Notes: generated by a model not told the origin, from the sequence alone. DNA of 64,000 bases from Symbiodinium natans (GCA_905221605.1 CAJNDS010002805.1:1-64000); one strand, 5' to 3'. Shown: positions 26,004 to 36,920, numbered from the stretch's first letter. Program-made: numbers and translations.

Positions 26004-26413
26004 TATGGTGGGGGGGAGGGGGGCGGGGGGCTGTCTGTAAGGAACCCGTCTCGAGGAAGCTGACTTAGGTCTTCCAAAGCCCAGGGCTGAATTAGTATCC
26101 GTTTAAGGGGTTGAGTCCTTTCATTTTTTGGGGCTGCGGGTTCTGGGGGGCTTTGGGGGGGTTGAGGATTTAGCGTGGGCTACAGACCTTCAAGACTTCA
26201 CTCCAACGCCAGTCCTCCCCAACTTCTAGGCCCGCCAGTAACTCCTTAATAATCATAAGGGCACCCTTTTTTCTTACTCTTCAGTTTTAAGAAGGAACCC
26301 TAACCCCAAACCCCAAACCCCAAACCCCAAATCCTAAACCCTAAGCCCTAAACCCTAAACCCTAAACCCCAAAACCAAAAAGGAACAAGGCGACGACTCG
26401 AGGACCTAGGCTT

Positions 26414-26469
26414 CTCAAATCCCGGGCCAAGCTGCGCGAACATCATCTGTATTGCTCACGATGAGCCGC
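26414..26469 (-). CDS. Exon candidate: RRLIVSNTDDVRAAWPGI
   Basis: Acceptor CGTCAG, open to a TGA after PGI. Between CCCTAAA below and TTTAGGG above. Confidence 0.5.
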
Positions 26470-26612
26470 CTGACGGGAGAAATTTTCACGGAGTTTAGGG
26501 TTGAGGGTTTAGGGTTTAGGGACCCTAACTCTCCCCCACCCCCTCCCTCCGGAATTGTTCCATATAGGCCAGAAGCCTTTGCGAGTGTTCAAAGTAAGAG
26601 AAGCGTCAATTA

Positions 26613-26723
26613 CTTTGTAGCCCAGTAACCACCTTATAATAAGGGCACCCTTTCTTGGTTGGCTACTTAATAACGGAACCGTGAACGAACAAAAAGGGAC
26701 AAGGGTACCACTGGGCTACCAAG
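26613..26723 (+). repeat. Family D inverted-repeat element
   Basis: CTTTGTAGCCCAGTAACCACC start and GGTACCACTGGGCTACCAAG end are imperfect inverted repeats. Confidence 0.85.
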
Positions 26724-26761
26724 ATTATAGCGCGCATCTTGCGCCCGATAGAAGGGCTCAC

Positions 26762-26799
26762 CCGATTGTCGTCGTCGTGTCCTCCGAACATAGCCACCC
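26762..26799 (-). CDS. Exon candidate: RVAMFGGHDDDNR
   Basis: Canonical GT donor (CGG then GTGAGC). VAMFGG recalls a Kelch-repeat strand, but one blade fragment is too short to name a family. Confidence 0.45.
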
Positions 26800-26903
26800 G
26801 AAACCTTTTAAACCCCCCCCCCCACATTAGGGTTTAGGGTTTAGGGAATAGGGTTTGGGGTAAACCTTGCAGTGCCGAGTTTAAAGCAGTAGGGGCTGTT
26901 CGG

Positions 26904-27026
26904 CTTGGTAGCCAAGGAACAATGTACTAAGAAGGGTACCCTGTTTTGGGCTCATACGAAGGAACCCAAAAACCTAAACCCTACACCTCAAACTTACCAA
27001 GAGCAAAGCGGTACCGGGCTAGCAAG
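26904..27026 (+). repeat. Family D element, divergent
   Basis: CTTGGTAGCCAAGGAACAATG ... AAGCGGTACCGGGCTAGCAAG, with a telomere-like block inside. Confidence 0.6.
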
Positions 27027-27473
27027 GTAGACACATCTCCATGTGAACCTCTCAGACCTCAAAAAGCCACCTGACTAGGGTTCAGGGAGCTCTGGGTTTA
27101 GGATTTAGGATGTACGGGCTCACAAACCCAAATCCCTTCCCCCTAATACTAAACGCCCCCCCCCCCCCCCCCTAATTTTGAATATTGTTTTTCCCGGACC
27201 CTGCCGGCACCCAGCCCAATACTAAACCTGTTTGAGAATTAGGGGGGGAGGGGTTCAGGGCCTTCGCCCTTGAGTTGAGCCATGAGGGTTTCAGGGTTTA
27301 GGGCTGAAGGCTGACAGGATGAGGATTCAGGGCTCAGGGCTTAGCGGGTTTAATTAGGAGTTAAGGAATTCAGGTTTTAGGATTTTTAGACCCCCCCTAC
27401 ATAATTTTAAATATTTTTCGGGCCCAGGCGAATTTCAGAATTAGGAGGGGGGGGGGGTTTGGTATTGGGGATT

Positions 27474-27566
27474 AAACCCTAAACCCTAAACACTAAACCC
27501 TAATGACCCATAACCCTTAACCCTAAACCTAAACCCTAAACCCTAAACCCTAAACCCTAAACCCTA
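27474..27566 (-). repeat. Telomeric tract (CCCTAAA)n
   Basis: About twelve units with a few variants. Confidence 0.95.
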
Positions 27567-27588
27567 CTGCGTTCAGGGTTTCGGATGC

Positions 27589-27629
27589 TCTTGCTGGCGA
27601 GCAGCATGTGCTTGTGCATCCCTTGCACC
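27589..27629 (-). CDS. Exon candidate: VQGMHKHMLLASK
   Basis: Acceptor GCGCCCAG, possible GC donor (AAGA then GCATCC). Bracketed by CCCTAAA below and TTTAGGG above. Confidence 0.5.
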
Positions 27630-27784
27630 CTGGGCGCAGGGCCATGCCCCAGTAGGTTTAGGGTTTGGGGTTTAGGGCTTGGGGTTTAGGGTTTGGGGGA
27701 GGGGTTGGGGTTTAGGGTTCAGGGTTGAGGGTTTTGGGGATCTAGGGTTTCGAGCTTTTAAGGGTTTTCGGGCTCTGGCTCAAC

Positions 27785-27838
27785 CTGTTGTTCGGCCTTT
27801 GGTGGCTCCAACGACAAGATGTTCTCATCGTCCACGCT
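27785..27838 (-). CDS. Exon: SVDDENILSLEPPKAEQQ
   Basis: 54 nt. Acceptor CCGGAG, GT donor (CAACAG then GTTGAGCC), phase 0 both ends. Acidic/proline-rich segment of an unrecognised protein. Confidence 0.6.
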
Positions 27839-28293
27839 CTCCGGGACGTCAGTGTGATGTTGATTTCATGCCACATCAAGAGTACCTTCGAATTCTTCTG
27901 TTGGTGATACAAGAACAGGCCAACACCTAAACCCACTTCCTACACGACGGGAATACCAGCAGGTTTGTATAACGTGATGTAAGAGGCACCGAAATGCTCG
28001 AACGTTCCTAGGGGTTTCGAGTTTTGGGTTGACGGGCTTTCGGGCTGTTTGATAAGCACTTCGATTTGCAAGTCTTAGAACGGGGCTGTGTTCTAAGTTA
28101 ACGGTCCCTTCTTTGGGGGGGGGTTCCTTTTCTTGCAATGAGTCCATGCCAAGTTGTACCTGAAAGGGTTTGGGTTTAGGGTTTAGGGCTTCAAGAAACG
28201 CAAAACCCATCGGTGGGTTGCCCAGCAAACCTCTGAAAGCCCAAGACCTGATGAATACCCTAAACCCTAAACCCTAAACCCTCAAGTGCTCGC

Positions 28294-28343
28294 CTCTGAA
28301 CCGGAGAGAAATCGAAGGTGACGTTGCTGTCGCCATAGATCGC
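28294..28343 (-). CDS. Chain exon: AIYGDSNVTFDFSPVQ
   Basis: 50 nt. Acceptor TTGGCAG, donor GC (CAGAG then GCGAGC). Confidence 0.7.
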
Positions 28344-30427
28344 CTGCCAAGGTTTAGGCCCTGAAGGGCTGAGGGTTTAGGGTTTAGAGTTTAGGGCTTC
28401 GGGTTTAGGGTTTAGGGTTTGGGGTTTAAGGGTTTAGGGTTTTAGGGTTTAGGGTCAAAGGTGTCAGGGCTTCATCCGGTTGCAGGGCTTGAGGTTTAGT
28501 CATGGGGGTTGGAATCTGGGGGTTTCGGGCTTCGGGCTGCCGGGTCCAGGGAGCGCCTCGGAAGCCCTAAACCCTAAACCCTAAACCCTAAACCTTAAAC
28601 CCTGAACCCTAAACCCTAAATCCTCAACCCTAAATGACCCTAAACCCTATAAGCTCATCGGCATGTGGCCTGGAAGCTTTGTTCCATCTGCACCATGTAC
28701 TGAAGGCGCGCCTGGGTTCAGGGCCGAGCCCCGAAACCCTAAACCCCAAACCCCAAACCCTAAACCCCGAACCCTAAACCCGAAACCCTAAACCACAACC
28801 CCAAACCCTAAACCCTAAAACCCTAACCCCAAACCCTGAACCCTAAGGATTTAGAGTTGAGAGCTTAGGGGCCGAAGCAAGTCCCTGCCAAGGCTTGTTC
28901 ATAGGGGCACATGGTAGCGGATCAGAATTAGGGCGCTTGGGTCTTTGTGAGCATGTCCTTCTCCATTACCGTGAATGAGTCTGTATTAAAGAACTTCGAG
29001 GAATCCTCTACGAAGCGCCTAGAACTAGGCCGAGAGTAACCTAGGAAAAAAAAAATGGGCACCCTTTTGAGGTTTAAAGGGGCGTCTAAGGGGGGGTTCG
29101 GGCTCGCTTTCAGTGGCAGGCGCTGAAGAGATGGTATTGCGCGGTAGGGCTGAGACATCGGAACGTGCTCCGGAAACGAGCTATCAGGGTAACGAAGTTC
29201 CAAATGCTCTGCAAATTCCATGAAGAGGTCCTCTGGATATGCGAGCTGATCAAAAATACCCATACTTCCCTTAAATTGTAAATGGGAACCCCTACATAAT
29301 TTCACAGAAAGACCTTTAGATGAATCCCCCCCCCTGGCCCGCCTGGTAAATGCTGTAGACAGATTCGACCTCGTCTATGTGCTCTGTCAAGTTCTTCTGC
29401 AGCAGGGCCTTTCTAGGCACGGCGGTGACTGGCTTCAAACCCTAAACCCTAAACCCTAAACCCTAAACCCTAAACCCTAAACCCTAAACCCTAAACCTTG
29501 AGGATTGGGAGAGAACGTTGAAGGCTCTGGAGGGGTGAAGGAGTTGGGCTTCCGGCAGTTTAGGGTATAGGGTATGTTCCAAGTCGTAGCTCAACCCTAA
29601 CATCCCCCGCAGCCTTCAACGTTCTCTCTCAACCCTCAAGGTTTAGGGTTTAGGGGTTTAGGGGTTTAGGGGTTTAGGGTTTAGGGTTTAGGGTTTAGGG
29701 TTTAGGGTTTAGGGTTTAGGCAGGCCATCGGCAGGCTGGCGCATCAATGCCATCCGTTCAATCGGCACGGCCTGGTACGCGGCTGTTCATGTCCAAAGAC
29801 TCAACTGAGACAGCACCACATGGGTGTTTCTGAAATTAAGGTCCCTAGTTGGGTCCCTCGTCAAGTGCGGAACCAGTAAAAGCTCTGGCTCACGTCCGAT
29901 CCTTGGAGATGGTGCCAGCCCGCGCTCGCGCTGCGCGCACGCAGAAGCAAGAGTGCAGGGCACCAGAACCCTAAGCCCCTAAACTCATACCAAACCTCAA
30001 AACCCATACTAAACCCCCAAACCCGGCCTAAACCCCAAAAGCCCCTAAACCCATACTAAACCTCAAAACCCATACTAAACCCCTAAACCCGGCCTAAACC
30101 CCTAAAACCCTAAAAACCCTAAACCCCAAACCCCCTAAACCCCCTAGACTCCGCAGGATCAACCCCCGGAGGCTTTCAAGTTCGGTCCAGAGCTGCCAAG
30201 CAATCGACCAGGGTCGCCTTTCTTGCTCTGTAAGGTTTTAAGGAGGAAACCAAAAAAAAAACCAACAACAGGAAAGGAGGGGGATCCCTCAACACCCCCA
30301 AACCCCCACAACCCTAAAGCCCTAAAAACCCCTAAAGCCGCAAAACCCTGGAGCCCCCCCCCCCCCCCCCCCACTCCAACCCCTGAGCCGCCTGGTTGAC
30401 GGCCTCCCAGTCTTCCAGGAAGCCCTC
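28294..30427 (-). CDS. Five-exon chain of an unrecognised protein
   Basis: Exons 30427-30392 (EGFLEDWEAVNQ), 29771-29722 (AVPIERMALMRQPADG), 29412-29343 (KALLQKNLTEHIDEVESVYS), 28711-28670 (ARLQYMVQMEQSFQ) and 28343-28294 (AIYGDSNVTFDFSPVQ) join in one frame on the minus strand. All four introns, and the donor after the last exon, use GC. Three introns carry a CAGGC-type direct repeat at both ends. The product is helical and charged around the third exon. No family is recognised. The chain surely extends both ways. Confidence 0.7.
28670..28711 (-). CDS. Chain exon: ARLQYMVQMEQSFQ
   Basis: 42 nt. Acceptor ACCCAG, donor GC (TTCCAG then GCCACATG). Confidence 0.7.
29024..29104 (-). repeat. Family A element, partial
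   Basis: Contains GAGAGTAACCTAGGAAAAAAA and ATGGGCACCCTTTTGAGGTTTAAAGGGGC. It splits a longer minus-strand open frame (28928-29305: YPEDLFMEFAEHLELRYPDS on one side, RRFVEDSSKFFNTDSFTVME on the other). That frame may be an older element or an untranslated intron segment. Confidence 0.55.
29343..29412 (-). CDS. Chain exon: KALLQKNLTEHIDEVESVYS
   Basis: 70 nt. Acceptor GTGCCTAG, donor GC (TACCAG then GCGGGC). Confidence 0.75.
29437..29497 (-). repeat. Telomeric tract (CCCTAAA)n
   Basis: Eight to nine perfect units. Confidence 0.97.
29638..29720 (+). repeat. Telomeric tract (TTTAGGG)n
   Basis: About eleven units. With the CCCTAAA tract 140 bp away it forms a convergent pair inside one intron. 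Confidence 0.95.
29722..29771 (-). CDS. Chain exon: AVPIERMALMRQPADG
   Basis: 50 nt. Acceptor GTACCAG, donor GC immediately followed by CTAAACCC of the tract. Confidence 0.7.
30392..30427 (-). CDS. Chain exon: EGFLEDWEAVNQ
   Basis: 36 nt. Acceptor AACTCAG, donor GC (AACCAG then GCGGCT). Confidence 0.7.
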
Positions 30428-30512
30428 CTGAGTTTGGATTTCAGGTGGGGCTTCTGAGGGTTGAAGAGAAGTTTAGGGTGTTTACTTAGCTTTGGAGTAG
30501 ACCCTGAAAAAA

Positions 30513-30605
30513 AAGTTATATACTTTTTAGGTATAAGTAGCTATATTAGGAACCCAGAACCAAAAAAAGTATTAAAGTATGGTACTCCAAGACCCAGTTT
30601 AGGGT
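30513..30605. repeat. Family I element, copy 2
   Basis: ATACTTTTTAGGTATAAGTAGCTATATTAGGAACCCAGAACCAAA ... GTACTCCAAGACCCAGTTT. Confidence 0.7.
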
Positions 30606-31302
30606 GTAGGAAAGTTGAGGGTGCTTGGGTTTCGGGCGTCAAGAGGGCTGAAGAGTAGTTTTAGGGTGTTGAGGGTCAAGGGTTTCGGGCTTTGGGGCGT
30701 ACCATTGCTTTAGTGCTTCAGAGCTTTTGAGGCCTAAGGGTCATCTAGGACAGCATGGAACAAGGGCTCGGGCCTTTCAGCTGAGTTTGGGCAGCAAGGT
30801 GCTTGCTGCAGTTTAGGGTTTGAGTCTAGGCTTTAGGGTTTTGAGGTTGCTCTGGTTCGTGCCTAAATACCCTATGCCCTAAACCCTTAAAATTCTGCCT
30901 AAGCTGCCTCAGCCCTCAACCTGAAACCTAAGCCAGCGCGATCCGGCCTCAACAGACCGCGGCCGGTGCAGCCACGGTTTCAGGCGCCTATTCTTAACTA
31001 TCTATGCTGGGGGTGTTATCAAGGCGCTCTCGAGGCTCCGAGCTTAGAGCGGCAGATTTCGGGAACTTGGTAGAAGAACGGATACCAGATGGTTTAGGGT
31101 CTGTGGATTTGGCTCAGGATGATTCTGAACTCCCACGCTCCACGTAAAGACTTGTCGGGAAGAAACGCTTCTACTACTCTGAGTATGGGGGTCCAAATTC
31201 GTGGGGATACCCGAGAGCCCGAAAGCTGAACCTTAAAGAGTCTCAAAAACATCGTGGAGGGTTTAGGGTTTAAGGCCCTTAGTGCTCAGGGGTCCCAAGG
31301 TC

Positions 31303-31365
31303 CCTGCGTGGGCAGGCTTCGATTTTCCGGCCGTCAGCAACAGAGACGCCCGCCGCTGCTCTTCA
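31303..31365 (-). CDS. Exon candidate: EEQRRASLLLTAGKSKP
   Basis: Minus strand, with GC or GT-like donors nearby; boundaries approximate. Confidence 0.45.
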
Positions 31366-31590
31366 CCCCTCAAAGTCCCTCCCCAAAGACCCTAAGAACC
31401 CAGGTTTCGGGTGCAGGGTAAGAGTTCGGAGACCTCGACGGTGTAAGTCTATAAGCCTTAAACCATCCAAAAAAACCATCCTAAACCATCCTAAACCCCT
31501 AAACCCCCAAACCCCTAAAGCCTGACCGGCCCCTGCATCCCAAAAACGCAAGTCCAGCGCCCTGCACTCAGGGATCCGCATTCTTCTCAC

Positions 31591-31671
31591 TCGTATTCAC
31601 TCAGCAGCTTGGCTCGCAGACCATCCGGTGTTGGGTCAGCAGCCGTCTCCACGTAATTTTGGAGGAAGTCC
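31591..31671 (-). CDS. Exon: DFLQNYVETAADPTPDGLRA
   Basis: 81 nt. Acceptor CTCTTAG, canonical donor (TACGA then GTGAGA). Continues KLLSEY. Unrecognised protein. Confidence 0.65.
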
Positions 31672-31732
31672 CTAAGAGTTTGGTGTATGAGTGGAATAGG
31701 GCTTAACTTGGCAGGGTTTAGGGCTGCACTCG

Positions 31733-31790
31733 GTGACGCGTGCTTGCAGTTGCAGGCCAGCGGCCATCTGGACCAGCTTCAGTAACAACA
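31733..31790 (-). CDS. Exon candidate: LKLVQMAAGLQLQARVTE
   Basis: Open minus-strand island with helix character; splice sites not pinned down. Confidence 0.4.
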
Positions 31791-31913
31791 AGAACAAACC
31801 GGACCCACAAGATGTTCTGCTCACACGCTTACAGCAGACACGTGTCTGTGGCAAGGCTCAGGGGATCTGCGTGGCAAACCCTCAAGTTGAAGCCCCTCTC
31901 TCTACCCTAAAAC

Positions 31914-32040
31914 CCTTTTCATCAGTTGAGGAGAGGCTCAGCAAGTCGGTGTACAAATCGCCCAAGTCGTCCTTCTCAGGCCCGCGCGTTCTCACTGTCG
32001 TTGCGAGCATGTCGGTGAGCTGAGTGACCTTGCCGGCGGG
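31914..32040 (-). CDS. Exon: AGKVTQLTDMLATTVRTRGP
   Basis: Acceptor GAGCTCAG. Open for 127 nt, continuing KDDLGDLYTDLLSLS to a GT donor. An internal canonical donor (ACA then GTGAGA) at 31994-31995 would shorten it. Confidence 0.6.
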
Positions 32041-32079
32041 CTGAGCTCGAACCCTGAAGCCCGCCTAGAGTAACCCTGT

Positions 32080-32155
32080 GTTCCTTGGAAAGGGGGGTAT
32101 ATGGTATGCAGTAGAGTGTATGCACCCTTTAGAAGGTATATGCAACCAGGTATAC
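32080..32155. repeat. Short inverted-repeat element
   Basis: GGGGTATATGGTATGCAG ... GCAACCAGGTATACCACC fold back. Confidence 0.45.
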
Positions 32156-32476
32156 CACCTCCGACGACATTACAGATTCCCTATTCGGGCCTATTCGCCA
32201 ACCTTCTTGTCATACCAAGCATCAACGAGGTCGAACGCATCTGTCGATGCCCACCTTGACTGACAAAAAATCGTCGAACCAACAAAACCTGGAATCTTCC
32301 ACGCTTTGCAATGCATGGAGCGCAACCGGCTGAGCCTGCCACTGTCCTTCTACAAAAACAAGCATCGTACTTAGGCAGTCCATTTTAGGGGATAGGATTA
32401 AGGGGAATGTTGGGGATTTAGACCCTCTGAGCCAGAAGAGGGTTCAGAAGGGTTCCCTTTTAAGTGTCCCCTTATC

Positions 32477-33552
32477 TTACCCAGGAATTTTGGCACCAAC
32501 TTCAGTCCAGACGCGTTCCGTCAGGCGCACATGGCATGGGTCGGTCTTCAAGGTCCTGGACAAATTTGACAAGGTCCTTCTTGAGCCCATGGTTGCGCCA
32601 GCCTGCAAGGGGTTTAGGGTTGAAAGGGCTATCGTAGCGATCCACTTCGTGGGGAACTTCACGTTGGAATTGGAGCCCTGAGGGTTTCGGGTTGAGGGAA
32701 TAGGCGTTAGGTTCAGCATTCCCCGTAGAAGGCCTTCCATTCGTCTCACGTAGTCGGTGTTTGTCCATCTGAGCTCGACGAAGATTCTATCCGCCATCGC
32801 AGGGCGCAACTCACTCAGGACATCTGGTGCCACTGCAGCAATCTCGCTGGTGTGACGGTTTGCTCTCGCGGCCACGAGCTCTCGCACTCGGCCAGGCGTG
32901 CCGTCGGACGGCACATGCAGAGTGCGGTGGAGGCCCGCCAGGTCTACAGACACCTCCTGGGCTGCCCAGGTCCCCGACAAAACCACAAGGGTTCGATTCA
33001 GTTCAGGGGGGGGGGGGGGGGGGGGGGGGGCGCACCAGACTAAGAAAACGGAAAGCACTGCTGGTTGACCTAGACACTGTCCTGCCTCGCATGTTCAAAT
33101 TCCCAGCCACATAATCATTCCCTAGATAGCCTGAGATCAATGCGGCGAGGTGAGCCTGCGTGTGATGGTCCAAAGGCAGCACGTTGCGGAAAGGGAGCTT
33201 GTGGAAGCTCACTTGCAGGTTTCTGTGTTGGGACTCCTTGATTGGTAGCCCAGTACCCATATCATAACAGGCGCACCCTTTTTTGGGTTGGTTATTTTAT
33301 AAGGGAAACCAGAACCAAAAAAGGCCAAAGGGTACCACCGGGCCACCAAGACTCAGATGTTTCCATGAGCTCACGGTCTAGCAGGTGGTCGAGGAGCATC
33401 ACCACTGTCGCGAAGCCGTCCGATTCTCCCAGAGACAGTCCTGGCCGAACCTCCCTCTCCGCGACGTTCAGAACATCTCCTGCAAGGGCTTTAGGGATAT
33501 GAAGTAGGGTACATATTTCTTGTACCCCCGAAAGGACACCCGGTATATACAC
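32477..33552 (-). pseudogene. Degenerate coding-like region, possibly a transposon relic
   Basis: Several overlapping minus-strand frames carry protein-like text: CTLLHIPKALAGDVLNVAER, GRVRELVAARANRHTSEIAA, WRNHGLKKDLVKFVQDLEDR. The frame changes at short telomere-like inserts (near 32610 and 32685), at a poly-G run (33007-33030) and at a family D insertion (33243-33351). Family unknown. It reads like one decayed ORF of a mobile element broken by later insertions. Confidence 0.4.
33243..33351 (+). repeat. Family D inverted-repeat element
   Basis: TTGGTAGCCCAGTACCCATATCATAACAGGCGCACCC ... GGGTACCACCGGGCCACCAAG; arms are inverted repeats. Confidence 0.85.
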
Positions 33553-33605
33553 TCATCAATATTCAGAGAGGAACCTTATATACGCTCACCAAGAACAGAA
33601 ATATA
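33497..33605 (-). repeat. Family G dispersed repeat, copy 1
   Basis: The reverse complement contains TTCTTGGTGAGCGTATATAAGGTTCCT and GAGTGTATATACCGGGTGTCCTTTCGGGG, matching 50145-50235 block by block. Confidence 0.75.
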
Positions 33606-34260
33606 AACCCGAACATATTTAGGGTTTACGGTTTTGGGCCCTGGACTGGTGGTCGATGGCTGAAGGACAAGATTGGGGCATGGGTGTCGTATGCGCAGGG
33701 ACGCCGGGGCTGTTGCGATGGAGATCCTCAACAGAAAGCAAGTGTCTTGGGCACCACGTGACCAGGTTCCTAAACTCCATAGATTCAGCCCGTCTTCCGA
33801 AAGTTGGTCCAGGACCAACTCTGCCAAGAAGCCTACAGGCGGCAACTACTCAAACAAACTGTTGAGGGTGTACTTGTTTCTAACGTGTTTAGCCGTTCTT
33901 GTACTGTTCTTGGTTTTGGGATTTTCGGGTGTAGGGATTCAGGGTTTGGGTTCTAGGGTTTCGGTTTAGGCATCTTGGGAGCGGAGGATCGTGTAATTGT
34001 GGTTTCGGGGGCAGCTGCTTTTTGGCTTGCGGAGGAGGGGGACCTATCCGAAACCGCATCTTACAATTGAGGAATTCTGTTGTACCTGGTACTTCTAGCA
34101 ACGGACTGGCCGTCGCCTTGTCTTGATGGGATAATCCCTCTGCATGAAACCCTTCTCCTCTTAACTCGGAGTGAGCAGATGGCCATTGATCAACGACTCT
34201 GCGCCACGCCATGGCAGCCACCCGCAAACAGTGAGTAGGCCAGAGGTCCGAAAACCCCAC
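33606..34260. other. Non-telomeric stretch with weak minus-strand open frames
   Basis: Two minus-strand open frames (33845-33576 and 34260-33889) with no recognisable motif. May continue the relic at 32.5-33.5 kb. Confidence 0.3.
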
Positions 34261-34762
34261 GCCCTAAGCCTAACACCCAGATTGAAGCAACAAGATGCTG
34301 AAAGGGACGCCTGTTTTCGGAAACCCCCATACGTTTAAAAACTCCCCTGGGCTTTATACGAGCCACAGCAACACATTAACCTCCTAAGGAGACCACAACC
34401 CTGTAACCCTACAACCCTATAAACCCCATATAGCCCAAAGCCCCTGAAGCTCTGCTCTAGAAGCCCTAAAACCTAAACCCTAAACCCTAAACCCTGAACC
34501 CTAAACCCTAAACCCTAAACCCAAAACCCTAACCCTAAACCCTAATTCCTCAGCTCTGGAAGCCACGGACTGCTGTACGAAGGGTTTCAGGTTCAGGAGG
34601 TGTAGCGTTTAAAGGGTTTAGGGTTTAGGGTTTAGTGTTCCGGGTTTAGGGTCAGGGTTTATAGGGTTTAGGGTTTGGGGTTTAGGATCTCGGGTTTAGG
34701 GTCTAGGGTCTTTCCTCTGACTTTGAGAGTCTGGGGTGGGGGGAGGGGGAGGGGCCCTCAAC

Positions 34763-34782
34763 CTTCGAAGCGCCTGCTCTGT
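34763..34782 (-). CDS. Short exon candidate: TEQALR
   Basis: 20 nt between ACCCAG and a GT donor (CGAAG then GTTGAGG). Confidence 0.3.
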
Positions 34783-35107
34783 CTGGGTGGAAACCCTAAG
34801 CCCTAAACCCCTAGACCTTAAACCCGCGGTTCAATGTCAGGGCTTTGTTGCCGTGGCAAACAAGCGCAGTGCGGGTTGAGGGCCTAGGGTTTTGAAGGTG
34901 TAGATGTAGGGTCTGAACTTAGGGCTTAATTTTGGGCTGATTTTGGCGCGAAAAGAGTCAGGGATCTCCTGAGGAGGCATTGTTTGTGATATGGCTTTGC
35001 TACTCCTGCTATTCTTGTTAGGGCAGTTTCTGCTTTTGGTGCTGTCGTTGTTGCTGTTGACTTTGTAGTTTTGAAGCCCTAAGCCCCGAACACTACACAC
35101 TAAACCC

Positions 35108-35210
35108 GACACCCTAAACCCTAAACCCTAAACCCTAAACCCTAAACCCTAAACCCTAAACCCTAAACCCTAAACCCTAAACCCTAAACCCTAAACCCTA
35201 AACCCTAAAC
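35108..35210 (-). repeat. Telomeric tract (CCCTAAA)n
   Basis: Fourteen to fifteen perfect units. Confidence 0.97.
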
Positions 35211-35216
35211 GAAACA

Positions 35217-35262
35217 GAAAACATGCAGGCTTCGGGGATGAACGCATCTATCTCAGGGCACC
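35217..35262 (-). CDS. Exon candidate: DRCPEIDAFIPEACMFS
   Basis: Minus-strand open island directly above a CCCTAAA tract. Confidence 0.45.
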
Positions 35263-35307
35263 TGTCGCCCTCAACCCCTATACCCAAGTCTACTATTGGC
35301 TTCAGAA

Positions 35308-35412
35308 CCCACCCCCCCCCCCAACAAAACAAACAACAATAAGAAATGATCTTCCTTGTAAGGGCAACATAGGGATTGTTTTCTACATGTTTTAACATTC
35401 TTAAGCAAAGAG
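35308..35412 (-). repeat. Family H element, reverse copy
   Basis: CCCCCCC/AACAAAAC then ATCTTCCTTGTAAGGGCAACATAGGGATTGTTTTCTA and TTCTTAAGCAAA; matches 38667-38775. Confidence 0.65.
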
Positions 35413-35449
35413 TAAAATCTCCGAAGCCAGGAAGCCCCAAGGTTATGGC

Positions 35450-35515
35450 TGTCGAGGGTCTGAGACATCAGCCTCCGTGTCGTCGATGGGGTCAAGGTCC
35501 TTCCGATGCCGACTC
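35450..35515 (-). CDS. Exon: SRHRKDLDPIDDTEADVSDP
   Basis: Acceptor GGTTGAG; open to a TAA. Acidic segment, clear coding character. Confidence 0.55.
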
Positions 35516-35712
35516 TCAACCCTACCTAAGGTTTACCTAAACCCTGAACCCTAAACCCTAAAGCCTTTGTAGGTGCTAGGGCTTCAGGGTGTAGGATTCG
35601 TAGGTTTTTGGGGCTTTAGGGTGTAGGACTTGTAGGTTTTAAGGCTTTAGGGTCAAGGATTTGTAAGTTCTAGGGCTTTGGGGTGTGAGCTTTGTAGGTT
35701 TTTGGGCTTTCA

Positions 35713-35781
35713 GGTGTAGACTTTGTAGATGCTGCCGCGCGGTGCGCGCGCGCGCGCGAGACTGTAGTGGCCGTTGGGCGT
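35713..35781 (-). CDS. Exon candidate: LTPNGHYSLARARAPRGSIY
   Basis: GC-rich minus-strand island containing a (GC)n stretch. Confidence 0.4.
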
Positions 35782-36710
35782 CAGGGCTCACAGAATGGGT
35801 CTGTCTTGATCGGTTTTACGGGTTATGGTTTCTAGGTTTCAGGGCTTCAGGATGTGGGGCTTACAGGTTTTAGGGCTTTCGGGTTTAGGGTTTTTAGGTT
35901 TTAAGGCTTCGGTGCATATCTGAACGCAATACTGGTGCATCTTTCGCGGAATGATCTCCGATCAAGGGATACACTTTTGGAAGAGTTGATTTACAGCCTT
36001 CGGAAAAGTAGGGCCACTATGGGTACCTTATTTCGGGAGCACGTCTGCCGTCGGCCCACTGATGAAGACCGGCGGAGTGGGGGGGGGGGGGGACCCCCAA
36101 AACCCTAGATCTCTTAAACCCCAAATCAAGCACCCCAAACCCTTCACCCAAACCCTAAATCCCAAACCCCAAACACCAATTCCGAAATCCAAAACCCTAA
36201 GCCCCAAACGCATTTCGTGGGGCAGGCATAGGCATTTGGGGCTCAAAGAAGGTGGGGCTTTAGGATCTCCGAGTCGTTGGCCTCAGGATGTAATTCGCTA
36301 ACCCTAAACCCTAAACCCTAAACCCTAAACCCTAAGCCCTAAACCCTAAGCCCGAAACAACCCTCAGCCCCTAAACCGCACACCCGTAAGCCTCAAGCAA
36401 AAAAAACCTTGACAAGCAGAATCGCCTACGCAATAAACAATCGACAGCCCCAAACCCTGAAACCAGAAAACCCCCAGACAACCCTAAAAAACCCTAAACA
36501 TGGCTGAAAAGCCTTAAGCCCTGTAAACCCTAAACAACCCTAAGCCCTAAGCCCTAAGCCCTAAGCCCTAAGCCCTATACCCTATGCCCTAAACCCTGAA
36601 CCCAAAACCCTAAACCCTAAACCCTAAACCCTAAACCCTAAACCCTAAAGCCTAAACCCTAGCCTTGGTTTTTTTTGGGGGAGGCCGAACTCCGAACTTC
36701 AGAGATCGGC

Positions 36711-36787
36711 CTCGAAGTGCAGCTGTAGCGGCCACGCCTCCGGCTTGACGATCTTCTGCAGCTCCTGGCAGCGCGCACCCTTGTAGT
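36711..36787 (-). CDS. Exon: YKGARCQELQKIVKPEAWPL
   Basis: 77 nt. Acceptor CCCTCAG, donor GC (TTCGAG then GCCGAT). Continues QLHFE. Bracketed by CCCTAAA below and TTTAGGG above. Confidence 0.65.
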
Positions 36788-36802
36788 CTGAGGGTGGAGA
36801 GG

Positions 36803-36920
36803 GGGTTTAGGGTTTAGGGTTTAGGGTTTAGGGGTTTAGGGGTTTAGGGTTTAGGGTTTAGGGGTTTAGGGGTTCAGAGGTTTAGGGGTTTAGGGGTTTA
36901 GGGGTTAGGGGTTTAGGGTC
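36803..36920 (+). repeat. TTTAGGG and TTTAGGGG tract
   Basis: About 15 mixed 7- and 8-mers. Confidence 0.95.

Noticed and set aside
29894-29930. Exon reading RERGLAPSPRIG with a GTGAGC donor
   Set aside because: It is 37 nt and would break the phase 0 join between the 30392-30427 and 29722-29771 exons.
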